The position numbers were made by a program, and so were the translations under genes. Shown piece after piece: positions 1 to 9,047 of a stretch of DNA of 64,000 bases (positions are counted from its first letter, which is position 1; each line of letters opens with the position of its first letter). The notes beneath the pieces were generated by a model. That model saw only the letters and a program-made list of their open reading frames with translations, was not told where the DNA came from and did not search any database. This DNA is from Saccharibacillus endophyticus. GTDB taxonomy: Bacteria; Bacillota; Bacilli; Paenibacillales; Paenibacillaceae. The DNA lies in assembly GCF_013185185.1 (NCBI RefSeq), contig NZ_JAAZWE010000004.1:280232-344231 (forward strand), given 5' to 3'.

Positions 1-2
1 GA

Positions 3-85
3 GGCACGGCACGGCACGGCACGGCACGGCACGGCACGGCACGGCACGGCACGGCACGGCACGGCACGGCACGGCACGGCACGGC
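3..85. repeat. 5-bp tandem repeat (GGCAC)n
   Basis: About 16.6 perfect head-to-tail copies of GGCAC run from the window edge to position 85. The array may continue to the left, outside the window. No reading frame or ribosome site is attached to it. A perfect pentamer array this long suggests slippage and recent expansion or contraction. Confidence 0.95.
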
Positions 86-290
86 TAACGGATTGTATGT
101 CCCTTAAACCCTCAAATCAACCCCTTCCGAGATTTTAACGGATCGTATGTCCGTCAGACGTAAATTTTGCTGCTTTTCCCGACAAAAACAAGCCCAATCC
201 CATTCTAAGCGTCGCCTGAATCCGTTAGAATTTTCAAACAGCTCAAAACGGACGCTAAGCGTCATCTCGATCCGTTAAAATTCCGGCTTG
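86..290. repeat. Cluster of short dispersed repeats (TAACGGAT family)
   Basis: TAACGGATYGTATGTCC occurs at 86-102 and 138-154. A second unit, CTAAGCGTC-N5-7-ATCCGTTARAATT, occurs at about 205-235 and 255-282. Related units, mostly inverted, reappear at 33315-33510. No coding potential is evident, so the stretch before the first gene appears to be repeats only. Confidence 0.7.
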
Positions 291-446
291 GTGAAGCATC
301 CGGCTGATCGGGCCGAAAATCTTGTTTCCGCTTCATTATCGAGTTCATCGCCGACAACATCGACTCCGCACTCCGCCGATGCGGTTCTTTATCGCCGACT
401 TCACTTTACCGCCGACGCTTCCCCGCCCGAATCCCCGCTGCGAACT

Positions 447-1193
447 TCAATTTCTTTGCGATTCGAACTTTATTCTTTTTCCGCCGCTGCCGTACGCTGC
501 GTCAAGCCGTTCATGCTCCCTTCCCCCTGTTTTCCAAGCCGATAACGCCAGCCGATACGTTCGGTACCGCTGCTTATCGTTGGCGATTTCCATGCGTTTG
601 CTCTCGACGAGCGTTTGCAAAATCAGCCGCGCGTGCCGATCCGTCACTCGCAGATGCTCTGCCAACTCCCCCGCGCTAAAAGGAGTCAACCGCCTGCGGG
701 CATACCGAAGCGTTTCCTCCTCCAGCCAATTCAGGCCGCCCGACACCGCATCGAACGATAGAAAGCGGCCGACGAACGCAAGAACCAGCTGCCGACAGCG
801 TTCGGGTTCTTCACGGATCGACAAATAAGCGACATGCAGCAGCGTCCAGCCGTCGAGCCCGAGCAGACTGTGCCGCCAACACAGATCTTTGAAGCGCCTC
901 GTGTCCAGATCGCGCGCATGCGAACCGTAACCCTGGATCTCGATCGCGCCTTTGGCTCCGCCGGGTCGGTAGGCCAGATCGATATACCGATAGCCGCCGT
1001 GATAATCGCGTACTTCCCACTCCGCGTACAGATCATCGAAATTGCCTACCGCCGGAAACCAGACCTGCCGCAAAAATTCGATCGTGCCGTGTCCCAAGCC
1101 TCGTTCCAACAATTCCCGACGGCGCATGCCGCTCTCTTCATCAATCTGCCGCGCCAACCATTGCCCGTAAGTCTGCTCAAAAGCTGCTCCCAT
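447..1193 (-). CDS. Hypothetical protein with PD-(D/E)XK-like region and C-terminal winged helix
   Basis: I do not recognise a named family. The start chosen (ATG at 1193, MGAAFEQTYG) has a GGGGGAG ribosome site about 10 bases upstream; a longer frame to 1436 would read through a terminator-like hairpin. The product is 248 aa. Its middle contains IDLAYRPGG..AIEIQGYGSH, which resembles the D-(x)n-(E)-x-(K/Q) core of PD-(D/E)XK or Vsr/DUF559-type nucleases. The last ~75 residues (FSAGELAEHLRVTDRHARLIL) look like a winged helix-turn-helix. A DNA-binding, possibly nuclease-derived, role is an inference; the catalytic Lys is a Gln here, so activity is uncertain. It stands alone, with its promoter side facing mtlR. 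Confidence 0.6.
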   Translation of the reverse strand: MGAAFEQTYGQWLARQIDEESGMRRRELLERGLGHGTIEFLRQVWFPAVGNFDDLYAEWEVRDYHGGYRYIDLAYRPGGAKGAIEIQGYGSHARDLDTRRFKDLCWRHSLLGLDGWTLLHVAYLSIREEPERCRQLVLAFVGRFLSFDAVSGGLNWLEEETLRYARRRLTPFSAGELAEHLRVTDRHARLILQTLVESKRMEIANDKQRYRTYRLALSAWKTGGREHERLDAAYGSGGKRIKFESQRN

Positions 1194-1225
1194 GATGAGC
1201 GTACTCCCCCTTTTCGTTTGAAAGC

Positions 1226-1267
1226 ACGCAAAAAAGCCGCCTCCGATACCCGAGTATCGAAAGCGGC
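1226..1267 (-). terminator. Rho-independent terminator-like hairpin on the minus strand
   Basis: On the minus strand GCCGCTTTCGATAC / GTATCGGAGGCGGC forms a stem followed by TTTTTTG. It lies upstream of the 447-1193 gene and downstream of no recognisable minus-strand gene, so it may end a short untranslated transcript or act as an attenuator. Confidence 0.55.
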
Positions 1268-1779
1268 GCGTGCTTCGCGTCCGTATACGTTCAGTGTACG
1301 CGGGATGCATGTCGCCGGGAAAGCCAGTCTCTTCGTTCGGACCGCCGCGGCCCTTTCCATTACCGATTTGAACGAAATCCGGGAAATGATGAATGATTCT
1401 CCCTGTTCTTAAGTCGCGCTCAAAAACCATTCGCATCCATCCGATACATATATTAAGCTATTCACTATATTGAAATCCATGAAAAAATTGCACGTTTTTG
1501 CATATAAAATGATTGATTCGCCGTGCCTGTGAGTAATAATTGAATGGAAAACTTTTGCTTGGTAGGAAAAGAGAACTGGAGTTCTTCGGCTTTGTCACTA
1601 TTGATTCGGGACAAATCCAGGCATCTTTCCTTTGCCATTCCGAGACGGGGTGCTTAAAATTTGAGTAGAGGACGAGATCCTGCCTGCTGCGGCGCGTGCC
1701 GCAGTGAATCGTCTCCACCCCGTTCCGGGGTAAATGATATCGCTTTCAAAATAGAGGGGTTGAAAAAGGAGGAATCCGC

Positions 1780-3903
1780 GTGGACAAACCGACCGGACGG
1801 CTGCTACCGATCCTGAAGCGTCTTCTCGCTTCACGGGGGGAGTTCGTTACGGTACGGGATCTGTCGGATGAATTGGACGTCAGCGAAAGAACGGTCAAAC
1901 GCGAACTTCCCGGCGTGGAACAGTGGCTCTCGGCAAGAGGAGCCCGGCTGATCCGCAAACCGGGTGCCGGAGTCAAACTGGAAGCCGCCCAGACTCAGCT
2001 TGACGCTCTTATAGAAGAACTGAGCGCGGCAGGCCCGGTCAGGGACTACAGTAGGGACGAACGCCACTACTTCCTGATCAGCGAGCTGCTGCTTGCGGCC
2101 GAGCCTGTCAAATCGTACAGTTTCGCTTCACAGTTCAAAGTTACCGAAAGCACGCTAAGCGCCGATCTCGATCGGGCGGAAGAATGGCTGCAGCCGTTGG
2201 GCCTGCGCCTGATCCGCAAACCGGGTTTCGGCGTTTACGTCGAAGGTAGCGAGAATGCCATCCGTTCCGCGCTGATCCAACTTGTTTATGAAAGTGTCGC
2301 CGAAGACCAGGTCGCCGAGCTGGTAAGCGGAAGCGTCGGAAACGAGGCCGCAGACCCGACAAGAGTCCGCTCCCATATCCGCAGCCGCCTGCTGAACCTG
2401 ATCGACGAAGGCGCCGCCGAGCAGCTGCAGCAGATGGTCGAAGAGCTTGAAAACAGCCTCGATCTGAAGCTGACCGACAGTGCTTACATCGGCTTGGCCG
2501 TCCACCTGGCTCTTGCGATTCAACGCATTCGGGCCGGGCAGCGCATCGTGATCGATGCCCATGTGCTGGACGGCCTTCGCAAGCTCGGCGAGTTCGAAAA
2601 AGCCAAACGGCTTGCGGCAAAGCTGGAAGACATGCTGGGCATCGAGATTCCGGAGGACGAAGTCGGCTACATCACGATGCATCTCAAAGGGGCGGAAACC
2701 CGCCTCGACCGGGATCACGACAATTATTACGACTACGTCAGCTTCGAACTCGTCCGCCTGGCCCGCAACATGCTGAAAACGGCGGAAGCCGAGCTCGGCT
2801 ACGAGCTGAAAGGCAGCAGCAAATTGTTCGCCGGATTCGTTCATCACCTGGGACCGGCCGTCGAACGGCTGAGATTGGGGCTGGACATCCGCAACCCGCT
2901 GCTGGGCCAGATTCGCGAACAGTACGCCGAAGTTTTCGCCATTGCCGAGAAATGTTCGAATATTCTGGCCGATTACGTGAATCGCGACGTGCCGGAATCG
3001 GAAATCGGCTACATCGCGATGCATATCGGCGCGATGAGCGAATACGCCAGGGCCGAACGTCCTTCCCCGAAAGTGCTGATCGCCTGCGCAAGCGGCATGG
3101 GCACCTCGGGCCTGCTGATGGCGAGGGTACGCAAAGAATTCCCGGCCTTCAACCTGATCGGCATCGCTTCCGCTTCGGAAGCCGCCGAGAATCAAGAAGC
3201 GGACTTTATCGTTTCCACCGTCGACGTCGAGACCGAAACCCCTGTCGTGCGGGTGTCCGTGCTGCTTTCTTTTAACGACGTCGAAAGTATACGGCGCTTC
3301 GCGAACGAAGAACAGCGGCATTTCGCCAAAAAGAAAACCAGGCAGAATCTGCAAAGCGATCTGGTCGGTACGCTCGACGAGCATAAGCAGACGCTGGAAG
3401 GCATCCTCGACTTGATGAAAAACGTCGATGTCGCGGATGCCTTTGTCTCCCGGGACGTAGGCGAACTGATCGCGGCCATCTCGCGGCGGTTCACCGAAAA
3501 CGCGGACGATGCAGCTGTGCTCGAACGCGAGCTGCACGAGCGCGAACGTCTCGGCGAAACCGTTCTCTCCCAAGACGGGCTGATTCTGCTGCACTGCCGC
3601 TCCGAAGTGATCGGCAAGCTCATACTGGGCATCTTCCGCTTCCCGGACGGCCTAGCCGCCGAGTCGGAAGACAAGCCGATTCAACTCAAAGCGGCACTTC
3701 TGCTGCTGGCGCCGAAAGCCAGCGGCAAATCCTACCTCCAGGCGGCCGGAGAAATCAGCAAATCGCTGATCGACCGTCCCGGATTCGCCGCCAGACTCTC
3801 TTCCTCCGAGCCCGATGCGCTCCGAAGAGAGATCGCGGACATGATGAGAGAGCTTTATGCAAGAAAAATAGAACAATACACATTGGAGGTTGAACAATTA
3901 TGA
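1780..3903 (+). CDS. mtlR: Mannitol operon transcriptional activator MtlR (PRD regulator)
   Basis: MtlR activates mannitol genes and is controlled by PTS phosphorylation. The order of parts is: N-terminal HTH (about residues 15-50, VRDLSDELDVSERTVKREL), a second HTH (~105-150), PRD1 with GLAVHLA and GYITMHLKGAE, PRD2 with FVHHLG and GYIAMHIGAM, an EIIB-like domain with the phosphocysteine loop ACASGMGTSG (~435), and a C-terminal EIIA-like domain with LILLHCRSEV. At 707 aa it matches the family length. The GTG start has AAAGGAGG 8 bases upstream. It overlaps mtlA by four bases (ATGA), implying translational coupling. The 340-bp leader contains a CTGCGGC/GCCGCAG hairpin at 1687-1704. Confidence 0.93.
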   Translation: MDKPTGRLLPILKRLLASRGEFVTVRDLSDELDVSERTVKRELPGVEQWLSARGARLIRKPGAGVKLEAAQTQLDALIEELSAAGPVRDYSRDERHYFLISELLLAAEPVKSYSFASQFKVTESTLSADLDRAEEWLQPLGLRLIRKPGFGVYVEGSENAIRSALIQLVYESVAEDQVAELVSGSVGNEAADPTRVRSHIRSRLLNLIDEGAAEQLQQMVEELENSLDLKLTDSAYIGLAVHLALAIQRIRAGQRIVIDAHVLDGLRKLGEFEKAKRLAAKLEDMLGIEIPEDEVGYITMHLKGAETRLDRDHDNYYDYVSFELVRLARNMLKTAEAELGYELKGSSKLFAGFVHHLGPAVERLRLGLDIRNPLLGQIREQYAEVFAIAEKCSNILADYVNRDVPESEIGYIAMHIGAMSEYARAERPSPKVLIACASGMGTSGLLMARVRKEFPAFNLIGIASASEAAENQEADFIVSTVDVETETPVVRVSVLLSFNDVESIRRFANEEQRHFAKKKTRQNLQSDLVGTLDEHKQTLEGILDLMKNVDVADAFVSRDVGELIAAISRRFTENADDAAVLERELHERERLGETVLSQDGLILLHCRSEVIGKLILGIFRFPDGLAAESEDKPIQLKAALLLLAPKASGKSYLQAAGEISKSLIDRPGFAARLSSSEPDALRREIADMMRELYARKIEQYTLEVEQL

Positions 3904-5864
3904 GCAGCGTATCGACGCCTGAAAAATCGGGCGGACTCAGAGACGGCGTACAAAAGTTCGGACGTTTCCTGAGCGCGATGGTTATGCCGAATATCGGCGC
4001 GTTTATCGCGTGGGGTCTCATCACGGCCCTATTTATTCCTAAAGGCTGGTTCCCGAATGAGCAGATCGGATCGCTCGTCGGTCCGATGATTACTTACCTG
4101 CTGCCTCTTCTGATTGCTTATAGCGGCGGTAAAATGGTCGCGGATCATCGCGGCGGCGTGCTTGGCGCGATAGCCGTAATGGGTGTGATCGTAGGCGCTC
4201 CCGATACGCCGATGTTCCTCGGAGCAATGGCTATGGGACCTCTCGCAGGCTGGGTAATCAAGCAGTTCGACCGTATGGTAGAAGGCAAGATCCCTGCCGG
4301 CTTTGAAATGCTGATCAACAACTTCTCTGCTGGTATTCTTGGCGCGGGGTTGGCAATCGGCGGCTATTACGGCGTAGGACCGCTGTTCGAAGCATTCACC
4401 AGCGTTCTCGAATCCGGCGTTCAACAGATTGTAAACTGGGGCCTCCTGCCGCTGGTCTCGCTTTTCGTAGAACCGGCGAAGATCCTTTTCCTGAACAACG
4501 CGCTGAACCACGGTATCTTCACTCCGCTCGGTACCGACCAAGTAGCGGAACTCGGAAAGTCCGTGTACTATTTGTTGGAAACCAACCCGGGTCCAGGTCT
4601 TGGCGTTCTGTTGGCATACTGGGTATTCGCCAAAGGTTCGATCAAAAGTTCGGCTCCTGGCGCGATCGTGATCCAGTTCCTCGGCGGTATTCACGAAATT
4701 TACTTCCCTTACGTTCTGATGAGACCTGTTTTGCTTCTGTCCGTCATTCTGGGCGGCATGGCCGGCGTATTCACTTTCGTTGCAACAGGGGCCGGCTTGT
4801 CCGGAGCTGCAGCACCGGGTAGTATCATCGCGATCATGGCTGTAACGCCTAAAGGCGGCCACCTTGCCGTTCTCGCCGGCGTAGCCGTAGCTACAATCGT
4901 CTCTTTCCTTGTCTCGGCACTGTTCCTGCGCAATTACAAAGCTGACGATGAAGCGTTGGATAAAGCGCGTGATGCTTCCAAAGCTATGAAAGGCACTAAC
5001 GCTGCATCGGCAACAACAGCAGGCGTAAACGTACGCGTTAACGGCAAAGTCGAAAAAATCGTCTTCGCTTGCGACGCCGGCATGGGTTCGAGCGCAATGG
5101 GCGCTTCGTCTTTCCGCAAAAAAGTCAAAGCGGCAGGTCTGCCGATCAACGTTACGAACACCGCGATCGAAAACATTCCTGCGGATGCCGATATCGTCGT
5201 GACCCAGGAAAACCTGACGAGTCGCGCACGTGCAAAAGCTCCGAACGCGCATCACGTTTCGATCGACAACTTCATCAACAATCCGGTCTACGAAGACCTG
5301 ATCGAAGAACTGAAAGCTTCCCAATCCGGCGCTTCCCCGGCTGAACGCAACACGACGGCCACGACTCCGGACGCGCAATGGGATATCGACAATGCACTGG
5401 ACAAAGCCGCTCCCGGAGCAGGCGCCGTTCAATCGGATATCCTGCGCAAAGAAAACATCCGTCTCGGCCTTCCGAGCGTGACGAAAGAAGAAGCGATCCG
5501 CGAAGCGGGACGACTGCTGTCGGCATCCGGTTACGTTAAACCGGGTTACGTGGATGCCATGATCGAACGCGAAGGCGTAGCTTCGACCTACATCGGCAAC
5601 GGCGTAGCGATTCCTCACGGCGTAGGTACGGCCAAAAACGAGATCGATAACTCCGGCATCGTCGTGCTGCAATATCCTAACGGCGTCGAGTTCGAAGCCG
5701 GCACGGCTTACCTGGTCATCGGCATCGCCGGCGCCCGCGGCGAACACTTGAAGATTCTGACGAAGATCGCCGAAGCGATCGAAGACGAGTCGACCGTTCA
5801 ACGCCTGGCCCAAACCAAAGACGTCAACGATATCTACAACACCCTGAGCGTACAACCCGAGTAA
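3900..5864 (+). CDS. mtlA: PTS mannitol transporter subunit IICBA
   Basis: This protein takes up mannitol and phosphorylates it to mannitol-1-phosphate at the membrane. Residues ~1-345 are the hydrophobic IIC channel (GAFIAWGLITALF, GMVGGF-type membrane segments, and GGIHEIYFPYVLMRP). Residues ~380-465 are IIB with phosphocysteine in ACDAGMGSSAMG. After a Ser/Ala/Thr linker, residues ~510-654 are IIA with the active His in NGVAIPHGVG. At 654 aa it is the full fused IICBA form. The start overlaps the mtlR stop and has TTGGAGG upstream. It is followed by a GC-rich hairpin, then mtlD after 344 bp. Confidence 0.95.
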   Translation: MSSVSTPEKSGGLRDGVQKFGRFLSAMVMPNIGAFIAWGLITALFIPKGWFPNEQIGSLVGPMITYLLPLLIAYSGGKMVADHRGGVLGAIAVMGVIVGAPDTPMFLGAMAMGPLAGWVIKQFDRMVEGKIPAGFEMLINNFSAGILGAGLAIGGYYGVGPLFEAFTSVLESGVQQIVNWGLLPLVSLFVEPAKILFLNNALNHGIFTPLGTDQVAELGKSVYYLLETNPGPGLGVLLAYWVFAKGSIKSSAPGAIVIQFLGGIHEIYFPYVLMRPVLLLSVILGGMAGVFTFVATGAGLSGAAAPGSIIAIMAVTPKGGHLAVLAGVAVATIVSFLVSALFLRNYKADDEALDKARDASKAMKGTNAASATTAGVNVRVNGKVEKIVFACDAGMGSSAMGASSFRKKVKAAGLPINVTNTAIENIPADADIVVTQENLTSRARAKAPNAHHVSIDNFINNPVYEDLIEELKASQSGASPAERNTTATTPDAQWDIDNALDKAAPGAGAVQSDILRKENIRLGLPSVTKEEAIREAGRLLSASGYVKPGYVDAMIEREGVASTYIGNGVAIPHGVGTAKNEIDNSGIVVLQYPNGVEFEAGTAYLVIGIAGARGEHLKILTKIAEAIEDESTVQRLAQTKDVNDIYNTLSVQPE

Positions 5865-5886
5865 TTAATCAAGACGTTTAAAGTCG

Positions 5887-5930
5887 GCCGGCAGGGATCC
5901 CCCTCTGCCGGCTTCGGCTTTGACTTTTTC
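5887..5930 (+). terminator. Hairpin after mtlA (attenuating terminator or processing site)
   Basis: GCCGGCAG (5887-5894) pairs with CTGCCGGC (5905-5912), followed by a T-rich but interrupted tail. It may reduce read-through from mtlA to mtlD. Confidence 0.55.
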
Positions 5931-6208
5931 CTTTGATAATCTTGACGTCGTAATGCTTGTACTTACGAGCTTTTGCTCATCCCTAATTCATGATTGCTTT
6001 AAGCTTTTTTGCAGGTCAGTTTTTTACCCTACCGTTTCCCTTTCCCGGAAACGGTTTGATATCTTTTTATTCCCACACTCTTTTAGGAAGATTCTTCTTC
6101 CACATCCCGGACGCGAGTCTGTTGACTGAAGCGACTTTTGGCTTTGCGCAGCAAAACAACCCGAGCGCCAGGCAACAGACTCGCGTCCCCTCCTGGAGGT
6201 AACAACTC
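5931..6208 (+). promoter_or_regulatory. mtlA-mtlD intergenic leader with two further hairpins
   Basis: ACCGTTTCC (6031-6039) pairs perfectly with GGAAACGGT (6047-6055). A 16-bp perfect stem, GGACGCGAGTCTGTTG (6109-6124) with CAACAGACTCGCGTCC (6173-6188), ends five bases before the mtlD ribosome site GGAGG at 6194-6198. No credible ORF was found here. Confidence 0.7.
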
Positions 6209-7357
6209 ATGACTAAAAAAGCCATTCAATTCGGAGCCGGCAACATCGGCCGCGGTTTCATCGGAGCCCTGCTCGTCGAAGCAGGTTACGAACTGGTCTT
6301 CGCCGACGTCAACGAAGCCATGATCAACGAGCTGAACGAAAAGCACGGTTACACCATCCATATCCTGGACCTCGACAAGCGCGAGATTCCGGTAACCGGC
6401 GTGTCCGGCGTTCTCTCGAACAGCCCCGAGATGTCGAAGCATATCGCCGACGCCGAAATCATCACGACGGCCGTAGGTCCCAACGTGCTGAAATTCATTG
6501 CCGTCAATATTGCCGCAGGTCTTGAAGAACGTGCCAAATCCGGCGCAGGCTTCTTGAACGTCATCGCCTGCGAAAACATGGTGGGCGCAAGCTCGCACTT
6601 GAAAGAGCAAGTTTACACGCACCTGTCCGACGAAGCGAAAGCCTACGCGGACGAGCACGTCGGCTTCCCGAACTGCTCCGTCGACCGGATCGTTCCTCCA
6701 TTCAAAGGCGACAACCTGCTCGACGTGGGCGTGGAATCGTTCTTCGAATGGATTGTGGAAGAGCCTGCATTCAAAGGCGGCGTTCCGTCCATCGAAGGCA
6801 TGAAGCTTACCGATACGCTGGTTGCTTACGTGCAGCGCAAACTGTACACACTGAACACGGGCCACGCGATCACGGCTTACCTGGGCTACCTCAAAGGCCT
6901 GCCGACCGTCGATAAAGCGATCGAAGACGAATCGGTACGCGCGGTCGTACGCGGCGCGATGGAAGAAAGCGGCGCGGCGCTGGTGAAAGAACACGGATTC
7001 GACGCGGACGAGCACGCGAAATACATCGACAAGATCGAGAAGCGTTTCCGCAACCCGTATCTGAACGATGACGTGAGCCGCGTAGGGCGCGAACCGCTGC
7101 GCAAGCTCGGCCCGAACGACCGTCTGAGCGGTCCGGCGCGCATGGCGCTGAGCCTCGACCTGCCGATCGACAACCTGCTGACCGGCATCGCGGCAGCTTT
7201 GCATTACAACAACCCGGAAGACAAGCAATCCGTCGAGCTGCAAGCTTCTATCGAAGAAAAAGGTCTGGAAGGCGCGATCGCCGACGCGACCGGATTCACG
7301 GAAGACAGCGGCGAAAACGCGAAGATCGCGGATGCTTACGAGTCGCTGAAAAACTAA
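6209..7357 (+). CDS. mtlD: Mannitol-1-phosphate 5-dehydrogenase
   Basis: MtlD oxidises mannitol-1-phosphate, the product of MtlA, to fructose-6-phosphate with NAD+. The N-terminus shows the Rossmann loop FGAGNIGRGFIG (residues 7-18). The middle carries the polyol-dehydrogenase signature in KLYTLNTGHAITAYLG (~213-227), including the conserved K, N and H. At 382 aa it has the usual length. CTGGAGG lies 8 bases before the ATG, directly after a long perfect hairpin. It completes mtlR-mtlA-mtlD; the missing separate mtlF fits with IIA being fused to MtlA. Confidence 0.95.
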   Translation: MTKKAIQFGAGNIGRGFIGALLVEAGYELVFADVNEAMINELNEKHGYTIHILDLDKREIPVTGVSGVLSNSPEMSKHIADAEIITTAVGPNVLKFIAVNIAAGLEERAKSGAGFLNVIACENMVGASSHLKEQVYTHLSDEAKAYADEHVGFPNCSVDRIVPPFKGDNLLDVGVESFFEWIVEEPAFKGGVPSIEGMKLTDTLVAYVQRKLYTLNTGHAITAYLGYLKGLPTVDKAIEDESVRAVVRGAMEESGAALVKEHGFDADEHAKYIDKIEKRFRNPYLNDDVSRVGREPLRKLGPNDRLSGPARMALSLDLPIDNLLTGIAAALHYNNPEDKQSVELQASIEEKGLEGAIADATGFTEDSGENAKIADAYESLKN

Positions 7358-7421
7358 TATTGTTCAAGGCGAGAAGGCTGCAACCAGTTTTCGGATTGCC
7401 TTGCCAAACTTTCGTCATACG

Positions 7422-7460
7422 AAAAAGAGACTGCTTGGCTTACGCCGCAGTCTCTTTTTT
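7422..7460. terminator. Bidirectional terminator between mtlD and the metallophosphoesterase gene
   Basis: AAAAAGAGACTGC (7422-7434) pairs with GCAGTCTCTTTTT (7447-7459), with T runs on both strands. It separates two convergent genes. Confidence 0.85.
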
Positions 7461-7507
7461 GCGTCAGAACATATCTTTTTTCAAATCACGCTGCCTTCGC
7501 TTCGCGA

Positions 7508-8614
7508 TCATTCGAAGTTCACGTTGATCACGGCCAGCTCCGACCGCGTTCCCATCCGCAGCGGCAGTCCCCAGAATCCGTAACCGGACGTCACGATCGA
7601 ATGCATCTGCCCTTTTTGCAAGTAGCCCCAATCGTTCTCGTAGATCCGGTTCGTGATGAAGTTGGCGGGGAAGATCTGTCCGCGGTGCGTATGGCCCGAC
7701 ACTTCGAGATCGATTCCCGCATCCGCCGCCAGCTCCAGCTCATACGGCTGGTGATCCAGCAGGATCAGCGGCGTCGCCGGCTCTGCTTGCGCAGCCAACT
7801 CAGCCACGGACATCCGCCCCGGATCGGTGCGGTCTTTGCGGCCGATCAGCGTCACCGGCAGATCGTCGCTGACCACATCGTCGTACAGCATGATCATGCC
7901 GCTGTCTTTCAGCGTGCTGATCAGCGACGTGTCGCCGGCCTCCAGACGATCATGGTTGCCGAGCGACGCGTAGACCGGAGCTTCGATCCCGCGCAGAATC
8001 TCCGGAATCCCCTGCTTCACGTACTGCACGATATCGTCATCCACCAGATCGCCGGGGAACAACACCAGATCCGGCTGCTGCTCGTTGATCATTTTGACCA
8101 AGCGCTTAGCATGCGAAGGACCCGACAACGCGCCGAAATGCGTATCCGCCGCCATCACGATCTTCATCGACTTTCTGCCGTCCAGCGCGGGCTTGCCGAT
8201 CGCGACGTCATACGTTTTGACCACCGGGCTGTACGCGCTGTAAGTACCGATTCCGCCCAGAACCACCGTCAGCGTCAGCGCCGCGGCAGTCGCCGAACGG
8301 GTCAGTTTGCGGCGGTCGATCCGGGTGAACAGTCGGAGCAGCAGCACGGCGGCGTTCGTTGCCGGCAGCACCAGCACCATCAGGTAAGCAAACACCAGCC
8401 AGATGCCCGCGCTCCAGTGCGCCCAAGCATACTCGCTGAACGCGAACCGGAAAAACATCGACCAAGCCGCGATCAACAATCCCGCCGACAGCACGATCAG
8501 CCAGCGTTTTTTTACGTCAGGCTTGAACGATTGGATCCCTCTCCACAGATTCCACCCGATATAGAAAAGAAACCCGTGATACACGAGCAGCGAAATGATA
8601 ATACGAATAACCAA
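7508..8614 (-). CDS. Membrane-anchored metallophosphoesterase (YkuE/YaeI-like)
   Basis: This is a calcineurin-type phosphoesterase facing the outside of the membrane. The first ~125 residues contain four hydrophobic segments. The catalytic domain follows with the metal motifs MAADTHFG (D-x-H), FPGDLVDDD (GD), ASLGNHD (GNHD) and SGHTHRGQ (GHTH). The exact substrate is unknown; relatives act on nucleotides or lipid phosphates. I prefer the TTG start at 8614, which has GAGAGGAG about 10 bases upstream; an in-frame TTG at 8644 would add ten residues but has no ribosome site. It is transcribed alone. Confidence 0.85.
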   Translation of the reverse strand: MVIRIIISLLVYHGFLFYIGWNLWRGIQSFKPDVKKRWLIVLSAGLLIAAWSMFFRFAFSEYAWAHWSAGIWLVFAYLMVLVLPATNAAVLLLRLFTRIDRRKLTRSATAAALTLTVVLGGIGTYSAYSPVVKTYDVAIGKPALDGRKSMKIVMAADTHFGALSGPSHAKRLVKMINEQQPDLVLFPGDLVDDDIVQYVKQGIPEILRGIEAPVYASLGNHDRLEAGDTSLISTLKDSGMIMLYDDVVSDDLPVTLIGRKDRTDPGRMSVAELAAQAEPATPLILLDHQPYELELAADAGIDLEVSGHTHRGQIFPANFITNRIYENDWGYLQKGQMHSIVTSGYGFWGLPLRMGTRSELAVINVNFE

Positions 8615-8689
8615 ACCTTTTAGGCTCCTCTCAACTTTTGACAAGCGGCAGATCCCATCATCGGCCCTTATGCGTTTTCTTTCTATTAT

Positions 8690-8990
8690 ACGAAGTCGCC
8701 GACCATGAAGTCGAGCCGCGCTCCTTTTACAAGCAAAGCAATCGTATTGAAGCGTGAAGCGAGACGAACATTCGGGAAAAGATCAAACCGCGAAATAACT
8801 ACGAAAATACAGTTATCAGTTATCGACGGTTTATCGAAAACGTAATACCTGCATATGTCCATCTATTTGAGCAGAAAAAGAAGCACTCTTCGAAAAAAGA
8901 AGCAATTAACTGTATGTATGCAGGTATCAATCTCAAATCGCCGAATTCGCAAAAATGAAATGGAGATATGCAGTTAATTTAAAAAAGCCG
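8690..8990. repeat. Intergenic stretch with inverted/dispersed motifs ATACCTGCATA and ATACAGTTA
   Basis: This ~430-bp gap holds no gene. ATACCTGCATA near 8846 is mirrored by TATGCAGGTAT near 8918. ATACAGTTAT (~8810), TTAACTGTATG (~8907) and ATATGCAGTTAA (~8966) form further related units. This looks like a short palindromic repeat family rather than a terminator. Confidence 0.5.
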
Positions 8991-9047
8991 CTCCGCCCCT
9001 GTCACAGGTTCCGGAACAGCCTTTTATCCCGACTTTGGATTAAGCCC

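Noticed and set aside
1..85. CRISPR array
   Set aside because: The repeat is a uniform pentamer without spacers; no cas gene is in the window and no other regularly spaced repeat was found.
288..828. Short plus-strand frames near the left edge
   Set aside because: They overlap the end of the minus-strand gene or lie in repeat DNA and have no ribosome sites.
1194..1436. 81-codon N-terminal extension of the nuclease-like hypothetical gene
   Set aside because: It reads through a terminator-like hairpin and has no ribosome site; the ATG at 1193 does.
2155..3594. 479-codon minus-strand frame opposite mtlR
   Set aside because: Shadow of mtlR; no start signal and no recognisable domain.
4029..5855. 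608-codon minus-strand frame opposite mtlA
   Set aside because: Shadow of mtlA; His/Arg/Phe-rich nonsense composition.
5920..6129. Small ORF between mtlA and mtlD
   Set aside because: Ser/Phe-rich product, no ribosome site, and it overlaps hairpin structures.
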